64,000 nucleotides of DNA from Streptomyces pilosus (GTDB lineage Bacteria; Actinomycetota; Actinomycetes; Streptomycetales; Streptomycetaceae). The position numbers and the translations under genes were made by a program. Positions within the stretch are counted from its first letter, which is position 1. Each line of letters begins with the position of its first letter. Below the pieces are notes generated by a model. It saw only the letters and a list, made by a program, of their open reading frames with translations. It had not been told where the DNA came from and made no database searches. The stretch covers positions 372,001-436,000 of the forward strand of contig NZ_BMTU01000004.1 in NCBI RefSeq assembly GCF_014649835.1. The letters run 5' to 3'. Positions 34,102-42,024 of the stretch are shown here, one piece after another.

Positions 34102-35127
34102 ATGACGACGAAGCACCGTTTCTTACACCGCGCCGCCTCCGAGCGCCCCTACTTCAGCGCCGACGGTGAGACGTACCTCGCCGAGACGCAGCTGAGGCAC
34201 CTGAAGAAGGACCTGCCGCTGCGGGTGCTGACCGAGGAGCAGTTCGCGTCCTGGCAGGACCACGGTCACGTGGTGGTGCCGGAGGCGATCTCCCCCGACG
34301 CGGCCAAGCGGCTGCTGGAGTTCGCCTGGGAGTTCCAGGGCCTCGACCCGCAGCGGCCCGACACCTGGTACGAGGAGCGCGCCTTCCGCTCGGACCTCGA
34401 CCGGGACCTGTACGTGTACGGCTTCGTGGAGGCGTATCACCACCAGCTGATCTGGGACAGCCGGCAGTCGCAGCGGGTTCACGACGCGTTCGTGGACGTG
34501 TGGGACTGCGAGGAGCTGTGGGTGACGCTGGACCGCCTCAACCTCAACCCGCCGAATGTGCGGAACCGTTCGCGGTCCCTGATCGACCCCACGGACGAGG
34601 GGTTCGACATCGAGCTGCACTGGGACGTGGACACCACGGCGAGCGTGCTGCCGCAGCGGGTGCAGGGCATCATCGCGCTCACCGACACCGAGGACGACCA
34701 CGGCGGTTTCCAGTGCTCGCCGGAGCTCTTCCGCCGGTTCGACGCGTGGCGGACGGGGCAGCCCGCCGGGCGGGACCCGATCCGGCCGGGCACCGACCCC
34801 GCTCAGTTCCCGGTGGTGCGGCCCCGGTTGAAGGCGGGTGACCTGCTGATCTTCAACGGGATGCTGGCGCACGGCGTGGCCGGCAACTCCTCGGCCGACG
34901 GGGTGCGGGCGGTGCAGTACCTGTCGATGATGCCCGCCCTGGAGGAGCACGAGGAGCTGCGCCGCTCGCGGGTGGAGTCCTGGCGCACGCTGAGCACGCC
35001 CGACTGGAACGCGACCCTGCTCGGCGACGCGGTGAAGCACGAGTCGCTGCGCTACGGGACGGCCGAACTCAACGGTCTGGGCCGCAGGCTGCTGGGCCTC
35101 GACGCCTGGCACGAGCGGACGCGATGA
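34102..35127 (+). CDS. PhyH-family Fe(II)/2-oxoglutarate dioxygenase
   Basis: A 341-residue phytanoyl-CoA dioxygenase-family protein, a likely hydroxylase of a small molecule. The metal facial triad is visible: HWDVD (His and Asp, near residues 173-177) and the distal His in LIFNGMLAHGVAGN (near 257). An Arg in VRAVQYLSMM is the likely 2-oxoglutarate ligand. Codon 8 (34123-34125) is TTA, placing the whole coupled operon under probable bldA control. Its stop overlaps the ATG of the next gene. Substrate unknown. Confidence 0.85.
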   Translation: MTTKHRFLHRAASERPYFSADGETYLAETQLRHLKKDLPLRVLTEEQFASWQDHGHVVVPEAISPDAAKRLLEFAWEFQGLDPQRPDTWYEERAFRSDLDRDLYVYGFVEAYHHQLIWDSRQSQRVHDAFVDVWDCEELWVTLDRLNLNPPNVRNRSRSLIDPTDEGFDIELHWDVDTTASVLPQRVQGIIALTDTEDDHGGFQCSPELFRRFDAWRTGQPAGRDPIRPGTDPAQFPVVRPRLKAGDLLIFNGMLAHGVAGNSSADGVRAVQYLSMMPALEEHEELRRSRVESWRTLSTPDWNATLLGDAVKHESLRYGTAELNGLGRRLLGLDAWHERTR

Positions 35128-36440
35128 GGCGGGGGGACGACGTGCACCGGATATGCCTGGCACTCCCCACCGACCGGGAGTGCTCCGCGACCATCACGGC
35201 CGTCGGCGCGGAAGCCGCCTACGCCGTCCGGCACTTCGACGTCGAAGTGCGTCTGCTGGTCCTCGACTCCTCCGACGCGGCGACCCGGGCGGCGCACGCC
35301 CGGACGGTCGCCGCGCTGCCCGAGGTGCCGCACGTCGTGGTGCACCACCTCGACGAGTCCGCCCAGCGGGACTTCCTGCGCGGTGCCGTCGAACGGGCCG
35401 CGCTCCCGGAGCCGGAGCGGATCCTGCGCCTCATGCTCCCGGACGCGCTGTCGTACGGTGCCTGCACCAACCGGGCGTTCCTGATCGCGGCGGCGCTGGG
35501 CTGCCGTTCGGTGCACCGGCGCGACTCCGACTGCGCCTACCAGGTGTTCGGGGGCTCGCCCGTGTACCCGGTGCACCACGAACTGGCCTCCCTGGGCAAG
35601 CGGGCCGCCGACGCCTTCTCCGGGGTGTCGGAGGTGGCCCTCGACCCCGCGCTCGCCCACCGGCCCGTGTCCCTGGTGGGTGCCTCCTTCATCGGGGAGC
35701 TCTCCGTCGACATCGGCGGGATCCGGGAGCTCGACAAGGAGGTCTACGAGGAGGTCGTCGGCCTGTGGGCGCCCGGCCACTGGACCGACGAACAGCGGCG
35801 GGAACTGGCCGAGGAGTCCTTCACGGGCGCCGGACTGCTGCCCTTCACGGGCGACCACTCGACGCTGACGCTGGTCGACCCGATGCGCGTCGACATGTGC
35901 AACATCGCCTTCGCCCGGGACGTGTACGAGCGGCTGCCGCTGCCGCCCGCCACCGCGACCATCGGCAGCGACTACTTCCTCATCCACGCCGTGTACGACG
36001 CCTCCCTGCCCGGCGTCCTGCACAACCGGCACATCGAGAACTACTACACCGGGGAGCGCCGCACCCGTGCGGGGTTCCTGGCGTACCAGACCCGGTTCGT
36101 GAAGTTCCTGCTGTCGATGCTGTACTTCCACCACGTCTACGAGCGGATGGCGGACGCGGGTGACGCGTTGCTGGACGACGACGGCCGGCTGGACCCGGCG
36201 CCCTTCGCGTCCTTCCTCGCCGAGAGCGTGGGGCTGGACCGCGCGGAGAACGAGCGGCGGCTGGACACCGTGGCCGAGGCGTACGGCCGGCTGGGCGGGA
36301 AGTACGCCGAGTTCGCGCGCGGCATGACGGCCGAGCGGGAACGGCTGCTGGACGAGGCCGCGCGGGACACCGCGGACTTCGTGGCCCTCATCGGCGCCTG
36401 GGAGGCCCTCGTGCACGCGGGCCGGGGCGCGCTGCGGTGA
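35124..36440 (+). CDS. DUF6271-like protein, possible glycosyltransferase
   Basis: A 438-residue protein I recognise only loosely as the DUF6271 type. The N-terminal half has a Rossmann-like start (HRICLALPTDRECSATITA) and a motif RRDSDCAYQVFGG near residue 132, where D-S-D could be the D-x-D metal site of a GT-A glycosyltransferase. The C-terminal third is helical. It is coupled to phyH (ATGA overlap) and to the decarboxylase gene (GTGA overlap), so all three probably act on one product. The transferase idea is inference. Confidence 0.6.
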   Translation: MRRGDDVHRICLALPTDRECSATITAVGAEAAYAVRHFDVEVRLLVLDSSDAATRAAHARTVAALPEVPHVVVHHLDESAQRDFLRGAVERAALPEPERILRLMLPDALSYGACTNRAFLIAAALGCRSVHRRDSDCAYQVFGGSPVYPVHHELASLGKRAADAFSGVSEVALDPALAHRPVSLVGASFIGELSVDIGGIRELDKEVYEEVVGLWAPGHWTDEQRRELAEESFTGAGLLPFTGDHSTLTLVDPMRVDMCNIAFARDVYERLPLPPATATIGSDYFLIHAVYDASLPGVLHNRHIENYYTGERRTRAGFLAYQTRFVKFLLSMLYFHHVYERMADAGDALLDDDGRLDPAPFASFLAESVGLDRAENERRLDTVAEAYGRLGGKYAEFARGMTAERERLLDEAARDTADFVALIGAWEALVHAGRGALR

Positions 36441-38131
36441 GCGGGAACCTGCGCACCGCGCTCGCGGCCGCGACCGAGGACGCGCTCGTCTACGACCTGG
36501 ACGGGATCGCCGGCCGGCTGGCGGCGCTGACCGGCGAACTGCCCGGCGTCGACGTGCGGTTCGCCATGAAGGCGTGCCCGGTGGACGAGGTCCTCGCACT
36601 CCTGGCGGACCGGGGCGCCGGCTTCGACGCGGCGAGCCCGGGGGAGATCGTCCGGGCGCTGGCGACGGGGGTGCCCGCGCACCGCGTGCACTACGGAAAC
36701 ACGGTGAAGTCCGACCGTGACATCGCCGAGGCGTACCGGCTGGGCGTGCGGGACTTCGCCACGGACAGCACCGAGGACGTGGCGGCGCTCGCCGTACACG
36801 CTCCGGGCGCGCGCGTGTTCTGCCGGCTGGCGACCACGGGCGAGGGCGCGCTGTGGGGGCTGAGCCGGAAGTTCGGGTGCTCGGCGGACGACGCCGTGCG
36901 GGTGCTGGAGACCGCCCGGGACACGGGTCTGGTCCCCGCCGGGCTGTCGGTGCACGTCGGTTCGCAGCAGATGACCGCCGAGGCGTGGCAGCAGGCCTGC
37001 GCGGTCCTCGCCGAGGTGCTCACCGCGCTGCACGGCCGCGGGATCGTGCCGGACCACGTCAACCTGGGCGGGGGGCTGCCCGCGCTCGGCTACGCGGACC
37101 GGCGGGGCGAGCCGCTCGACCCGCCGCTGGACAAGATCTTCGCCGTGCTGCGCGAGGGCATGGACCGGCTGGCGGAGCTGTCCCCCCGGGGCCTGGACTT
37201 CGTCGTGGAGCCGGGCCGCCACCTGGTCGCCGACCACGGCGCGGTCAGGGCCCGGGTGGCCCGGCTGACGTCCCGGCGCCGGCCGGACGGGGAGCGCGAG
37301 CACTGGCTGTACCTGAGCTGCGGCAAGTTCAACGGCCTGTACGAGATGGACGGGGTGCAGTATCCGCTCGTCTTCCCCTCCCACCCCGACGTGACCGACG
37401 CCGACCTGGTGCCGGCCGTCGTCGCGGGCCCCACCTGCGACAGCGACGACGCCTACGCGTCCGGCCACCGGGTGCGGGTGCCGAGGGCGGCCGCCTCCGG
37501 CGACCCGGTCTGGGTGCTGTCCGCGGGCGCCTACGCCGCCAGTTACACGACCGAGGAGTTCAACGGCTTCGGCCCGCTCCCCCGCGTCTGCGTCCGCGCC
37601 GCCGCCCCGGAGGTGCGCGTCCGTACCGTCCGCGAGGACGACTGGCCGCGGATCGCCGCCCTCGAGGAGGGGGTGTACGCGCCGGTCTCGCTGTCCGAGG
37701 GGATCGACGCGCTGCGCTCCCGGGGCCGGGCGTCCCCCGGGACGTGCTTCGTCCTGGAGACCGGTGACCGCGTCGCGGGCTACGCGCTCGCCCTGCCCTA
37801 CCCGCGCCACCGCTACGCGGATCTCCACCGGCCCGAGGAGGGGACGTACGACTCGCGCAACCTGCACCTGCACGACCTCGTGATCGCCGACGACCTGCGC
37901 GGCCGGGGGCTGGGCAGCCGGCTGCTGCGGCGCCTCACCGACACCGCCCGGCGGTCGTCGTACGAGCGCATCTCGCTGATCGCCGTCGGCGGGACGGAGC
38001 GCTTCTGGGCCGGGCACGGCTACCGGCCCGACCCGGGGGCCGAGCTCCACGGGGATTACGGCGACGGTGCCGTCTACATGTCCTGCCCGGTCCGCCGCGA
38101 CCGCTCCGGCGGTCCCGAAGAGGGGTCCTGA
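36437..38131 (+). CDS. type III PLP-dependent decarboxylase fused to GNAT acetyltransferase
   Basis: A 564-residue two-domain protein. Residues about 1-395 are an alanine-racemase-fold decarboxylase of the ornithine/diaminopimelate group: PLP Lys in FAMKACPVDE near 37, HVGSQQM, NLGGGLP, EPGRHLV near 257 and the catalytic CDSDD near 335. Residues about 400-564 are a GNAT acyltransferase with the acetyl-CoA loop RGRGLGSRLL near 492. A fused decarboxylase-acetyltransferase suggests formation of an amine and its immediate N-acylation. The amino acid substrate is not predictable by eye; ornithine, lysine, arginine or a carrier-bound residue are all possible. Confidence 0.82.
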   Translation: MSGNLRTALAAATEDALVYDLDGIAGRLAALTGELPGVDVRFAMKACPVDEVLALLADRGAGFDAASPGEIVRALATGVPAHRVHYGNTVKSDRDIAEAYRLGVRDFATDSTEDVAALAVHAPGARVFCRLATTGEGALWGLSRKFGCSADDAVRVLETARDTGLVPAGLSVHVGSQQMTAEAWQQACAVLAEVLTALHGRGIVPDHVNLGGGLPALGYADRRGEPLDPPLDKIFAVLREGMDRLAELSPRGLDFVVEPGRHLVADHGAVRARVARLTSRRRPDGEREHWLYLSCGKFNGLYEMDGVQYPLVFPSHPDVTDADLVPAVVAGPTCDSDDAYASGHRVRVPRAAASGDPVWVLSAGAYAASYTTEEFNGFGPLPRVCVRAAAPEVRVRTVREDDWPRIAALEEGVYAPVSLSEGIDALRSRGRASPGTCFVLETGDRVAGYALALPYPRHRYADLHRPEEGTYDSRNLHLHDLVIADDLRGRGLGSRLLRRLTDTARRSSYERISLIAVGGTERFWAGHGYRPDPGAELHGDYGDGAVYMSCPVRRDRSGGPEEGS

Positions 38132-38137
38132 CCACTC

Positions 38138-39328
38138 ATGCTGCCCAACCCCGGCGATTTCCGCCGTGACCAACTGGCGACGGCCGCGCTGTTCTGCTTC
38201 CTCGGCTTCCAGTACGCCACGTGGGCCTCCCGGCTGCCCGCGCTCAAGTCCCGCTTCGACCTCGGTGAGACGCAGCTGGGGCTGCTGCTGATGATCTGCG
38301 GGGTGGGGGCGGCGGTGTCGTTCCCGCTGGTGGCGCCCCTGATGCGGCGGCTCGGCACGCGCGGCCTTGCGGTGTGGTCCGCCCTGGCGCTGGTGGCGGT
38401 GCTGCCCGCGCTGGCCGTGGCCGGCAGCTACCCGCTCGCCCTGGCGGTCGTCTTCGTCGATGGTGTGGCGGTCGGCTGTCTGAACGTCGCCATGAACGCG
38501 CGGGGCGCCGCCCTGGAGGAGCACTACGGCCGGGCCGCGATGGCCCAGTTGCACGCGATGTTCAGCGGCGGGGCGTTCGGCGGCGCGCTGCTCGCCTCCG
38601 CCACGAACGCCGTCACCCACTCCCTGACCGCGCACTTCGCGGTGGCGGCGGCGCTGCTGGTGCTGCTGCTGGCCGCCTCCAGGCCGCGGGTCCTCGCCGA
38701 GGGGCAGGCTCCACCGCCCGTGCGGGAGCCGGCGGCCGGCGGCGCGAAGGGGCTCAGGAGCCTGACCGGGGCCTCGCGCACGGCGCTCTGGCTGGGGTGC
38801 GCCATGGTGTTCGGCACGGTCACCGAGGGCGCCATGAACGACTGGTCCGCGCTCTACCTGACGGAGGAGACGGGCGCCTCGGGGCGGCTGGCGCCGCTGG
38901 GCATCGCGTTCTTCTCGGTGATGATGGTGGTGGCCCGGCTGCTGGGCGACGGCTGGCGGAGCCGGTGGGGTGACGCCCTGCTGGTGCGTGCGGGCAGTGT
39001 GCTGGCCGGCACCGGCCTCGCGCTCGCCCTGCTGTCCGGCGGCACCTGGCCCGCGCTCGTCGGCTTCGCCTGTGCGGGCCTGGGCATGGCCGCGGTGACC
39101 CCCTGCCTGTACGTGGCCGCCGCGGCCGAGGGACCCGGCGCGCTGGCCCTGGTCGCCGCCATGGGCACCACCGGTCTCCTCGCGGGCCCGGCGGTCATCG
39201 GCTTCGTCGCCGGCCACACCGACCTGACCGTCGGCATGGCGGTGGTCGCGGCCTCCGCGGTGCTGGTGGCGGTGTGCTCGTGGCGGGTCGGACACAAGGC
39301 CCCGGAGGCGGCGGCCGTACCGCGGTGA
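38138..39328 (+). CDS. MFS transporter, probable exporter of the PhyH locus product
   Basis: A 396-residue major facilitator with about 12 membrane segments, in the FucP/YbjJ-like style (YATWASRLPALKSRFDLGE near the start, then LGLLLMICGVGAAVSFPL). It begins six bases after the decarboxylase-GNAT stop and closes the four-gene operon, which fits export of the metabolite. A strong hairpin follows at 39406. Confidence 0.85.
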   Translation: MLPNPGDFRRDQLATAALFCFLGFQYATWASRLPALKSRFDLGETQLGLLLMICGVGAAVSFPLVAPLMRRLGTRGLAVWSALALVAVLPALAVAGSYPLALAVVFVDGVAVGCLNVAMNARGAALEEHYGRAAMAQLHAMFSGGAFGGALLASATNAVTHSLTAHFAVAAALLVLLLAASRPRVLAEGQAPPPVREPAAGGAKGLRSLTGASRTALWLGCAMVFGTVTEGAMNDWSALYLTEETGASGRLAPLGIAFFSVMMVVARLLGDGWRSRWGDALLVRAGSVLAGTGLALALLSGGTWPALVGFACAGLGMAAVTPCLYVAAAAEGPGALALVAAMGTTGLLAGPAVIGFVAGHTDLTVGMAVVAASAVLVAVCSWRVGHKAPEAAAVPR

Positions 39329-39405
39329 CGCGGCACCGCGGATCGCACGGTGGGGGGCGGTCGCTCCGTCGCGGCGCGCGGCGGGGGGAGGGCGTGCTCC
39401 CGTCG

Positions 39406-39432
39406 CTCCCGGCCGTCCGGGACGGCCGGGAG
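39406..39432. terminator. bidirectional terminator between convergent MFS genes
   Basis: CTCCCGGCCGTCC-G-GGACGGCCGGGAG is a perfect 13-base inverted repeat with one central base, ten bases before the end of the leftward MFS gene and 78 bases past the rightward one. Confidence 0.7.
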
Positions 39433-39442
39433 TGGCCCGGGT

Positions 39443-40657
39443 TCAGCCCCGCCGGGGCCGCAGGACCGGGGCGAGCACGATGACGAGGAGCCCGGCGAGG
39501 GGCACCACGAGCAGGCCCGCGCGCAGGCTGGTGGCGTCGGCGACGAGTCCGACGACGGGCGGGGAGCACAGGAAGCCCAGGCGCATCAGCCAGGAGACGA
39601 TGGTGAGCCCCGACCCCGGCTTGAGACCGGGCAGTTCGTCGGCCTCGTGCATCGCCGCCGGTACGAGGGTGGCCACGCCGAACCCGGCGGCGGCGAAGCC
39701 GAGGATCGTGCCCGGGACCGTGGGCACGGCCAGGGCCAGGCCCATGCCGGCCAGCACGATGAACCCGCCGGCCCGGGCCACCTGCCGCTGCCCGAACCGG
39801 TCCACCAGCCGGTCGCCCATCAGGCGGCCGGCGAACTGTGCCCCGACCAGGGCGATGAACCCGCAGGCCGCCAGCGTGACCGACGCGTCCAGCGACTCGG
39901 AGAGGTACAGCGTGGCCCAGGAGTTGCCCGCGTCCTCGACCAGCGTGCCCGCGGTGGCGATGAGGACGAGGGCGGCCAGCACGTACGCGGTGCGCCGCGA
40001 CCTCACCCCCGCCTCGCCCCGGCGTCCCGGGTCGAGGTCCGTGCCGCCCGCCTCCTCCGCGGCCGGCTCGGTCTCGGGGCCGGGCAGGCAGTAGCGCAGC
40101 GCCACGCAGGCGGCGGCGCCGAACAGCACGCCGGAGACGAGCAGGTGCTGTCCCCGGGAGAGGCCGAGGGCGATGGCACCCGCGGCCATGGCGCCGCCGG
40201 TGACGGCGCCGATGGACCAGATGGCGTGGAAGGAGTTGATGATGCTGCGTCCGTAGCGGCGCTGCACCCGCAGACCGTGGGCGTTCTGCGCGACGTCCGT
40301 GATCGCGTCCATGGCTCCGGCGAGGAAGAGCGCCCCCGCGAAGAGGGCCACCGAGCCGGCGACTCCCGCCGCCAGGACCGCGGCGCCGGTCAGCAGGGTG
40401 CCGAGGACGGCCACGCGCGCCGACCCCAGCCTGCGCACGAGGACCCCCGCGGCGAGGCCGGCGACGATGGCGCCGGTGGGGAACGCCGCGACGGCCAGGC
40501 CGTAGGCGGCGTTGCCGATGCCGAGGTCGTCCTTGATCTGGGGGTAGCGCGGCAGCAGGTTGGCGAACAGGGCGCCGTTGGTGAGGAACAGCACCGCCAC
40601 GGCCGCGCGGGCCCGCCGGTCGGCCCGGGTGGGCTCCCGCAGTACGTCGACAGTCAT
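39443..40657 (-). CDS. MFS transporter
   Basis: A 404-residue major facilitator of the same broad family as the protein at 38138 (ARAAVAVLFLTNGALFANLL near the N-terminus, YPQIKDDLGIGNAAYGLAVA next, 12 predicted helices, a hydrophilic loop near residues 195-215). The two are arranged tail to tail, which suggests an old duplication or independent arrival. Substrate unknown. Confidence 0.85.
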   Translation of the reverse strand: MTVDVLREPTRADRRARAAVAVLFLTNGALFANLLPRYPQIKDDLGIGNAAYGLAVAAFPTGAIVAGLAAGVLVRRLGSARVAVLGTLLTGAAVLAAGVAGSVALFAGALFLAGAMDAITDVAQNAHGLRVQRRYGRSIINSFHAIWSIGAVTGGAMAAGAIALGLSRGQHLLVSGVLFGAAACVALRYCLPGPETEPAAEEAGGTDLDPGRRGEAGVRSRRTAYVLAALVLIATAGTLVEDAGNSWATLYLSESLDASVTLAACGFIALVGAQFAGRLMGDRLVDRFGQRQVARAGGFIVLAGMGLALAVPTVPGTILGFAAAGFGVATLVPAAMHEADELPGLKPGSGLTIVSWLMRLGFLCSPPVVGLVADATSLRAGLLVVPLAGLLVIVLAPVLRPRRG

Positions 40658-41092
40658 GCGCGGAGCCTACAGCGGGAGCGTACGTTCGTACATTCCAGGT
40701 GCTGGAAGGACTCGCGCGGGAAAGGCCACCGCCCGGCTCGCGTGCGGGCCCGACACGGATGTGCGCGAATCGTGGGCGAGGTGCGCCGAGACCGCGTGTG
40801 ACGCATGAACATCGTGATTCACCTCATGCGGTTTGCCGGAGCGTGGCTGCAAAGAAACACGGCACACTTCGGCGCATACCCCCCACAACGCCCCGCCGAT
40901 GAGGGGCTCAACCGGTGATCGTCGGCGTTCACATCACCGACGGGAGCAGCGGCTCCGCCCTCCCGGCGGCTTTAGGATCAAGGGACAGGCCGTCCTCCCG
41001 TACCGATGTCCTGCTCCCTGCGCTCTTGGCATCCGCGAACACGGCGTGCCCGGCGAGCCGCGGGGAGGCATGGGTGAAGAAAGGTGAACACC
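40658..41092. other. 435-base intergenic region
   Basis: This is the divergent gap between the leftward MFS gene and the rightward YceI gene. It contains an inverted repeat GGTGAT-N13-ATCACC at 40914-40938 and a 37-codon ORF at 40805-40918 without a good ribosome binding site. The site for the YceI gene (AAAGG) lies at 41080-41084. Nothing else is supported. Confidence 0.5.
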
Positions 41093-42007
41093 ATGGTCCT
41101 CGGACTGCTGCGCCGCCTGCGTCCGCACGGCGAACCCGACGCCGCGTCCGGCCTCTCGGTCCCCCTGCCCGACGGCGCGGGGGCGTTCGGCTGCGAGGCC
41201 GTCGACGTCCTGGGGCAACCGCTGGGCGGAGCCGAGGTGACGGTGACCGCGCTGGACAGCCACCGCGTCGCGGCACGCGGCACCACCGACCCGTACGGCT
41301 ACTTCATGGCGGTCCTGCCCCCGGGCACGTACAGCGTGATGGTGGCGGCGGAGGGCCTGTCGCCGGTCCGCGAGACGGTCGACATAGCCCCGGGGGTGGC
41401 TCTCGCGCCCGCCCGCGTCGTGCTGGAACCCGGACGCCGGCTGGAGCTGCCGCCCGCCGGCACCTGGATGTTCGACCCTCCGCACACCGCGATCCGCTTC
41501 ATCGCCAAGCACGTCGGCATGGCGCACGTCCACGGCCGCTTCACCCGGTTCGACGGCGGGATCCGGGTCGCGGAGAACATGGCCGACTCGCAGGTCTCGG
41601 TGCGCATCGACGCCTCCAGCCTCGACACGGGCAACCAGACCCGCGACAACCACCTGAGGTCGGCCGACTTCCTGGACGTCGAGAACTACCCGTTCATCGA
41701 TTTCGTCAGCACCCGGTTCGCCTACCGGGGCGGTTCCAGGTGGACCGTGCACGGCACCCTCACCATGCACGGCACCACGCGCTCGGTCGGCCTGGACACC
41801 GAGTACCTCGGCACGGTCAACGGCGGTTACGAGCAGGAGCTGCGCTGCGCCGCCCTCGCCAAGGCCGAGCTGCACCGCGAGGACTTCACCCTCAACTGGC
41901 GTTCCATGCTGGCGCGCGGGATCGCCGTCGTCGGCCCGACGGTGCAGCTCGCGCTCGACGTCCAGGCCATGTACCGGACCCACGACACGCCGACCCCGCC
42001 CCGCTAG
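41093..42007 (+). CDS. YceI-family protein with N-terminal regulatory-like beta-sandwich domain
   Basis: A 304-residue protein. Residues about 35-115 look like a carboxypeptidase-regulatory/CNA-type sandwich (GAEVTVTALDSHRVAARGTT, then PPGTYSVMVAAEGL). Residues about 120-295 are a YceI lipocalin-like domain (WMFDPPHTAIRFIAKHVGM, TRDNHLRSADFLDVENYPF), a fold that binds isoprenoid-type lipids in known members. No signal peptide is seen. I chose ATG 41093 with AAAGG eight bases upstream over GTG 41084. A binding role for isoprenoids near a rubber-degradation locus is tempting but unproven. Confidence 0.85.
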   Translation: MVLGLLRRLRPHGEPDAASGLSVPLPDGAGAFGCEAVDVLGQPLGGAEVTVTALDSHRVAARGTTDPYGYFMAVLPPGTYSVMVAAEGLSPVRETVDIAPGVALAPARVVLEPGRRLELPPAGTWMFDPPHTAIRFIAKHVGMAHVHGRFTRFDGGIRVAENMADSQVSVRIDASSLDTGNQTRDNHLRSADFLDVENYPFIDFVSTRFAYRGGSRWTVHGTLTMHGTTRSVGLDTEYLGTVNGGYEQELRCAALAKAELHREDFTLNWRSMLARGIAVVGPTVQLALDVQAMYRTHDTPTPPR

Positions 42008-42024
42008 GGGTCAGCACCCCCTAG
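42004..42024. terminator. shared terminator containing both stop codons
   Basis: CTAGGGG-TCAGCAC-CCCCTAG is a perfect seven-base hairpin with a seven-base loop. The TAG of the YceI gene is in one arm and the TAG of the convergent acyl-CoA ligase gene is in the other. Confidence 0.6.

Noticed and set aside
40805..40918. 37-codon ORF in the MFS-YceI gap
   Set aside because: It lacks a ribosome binding site, shows no recognisable features and the codon use is not that of a Streptomyces gene.
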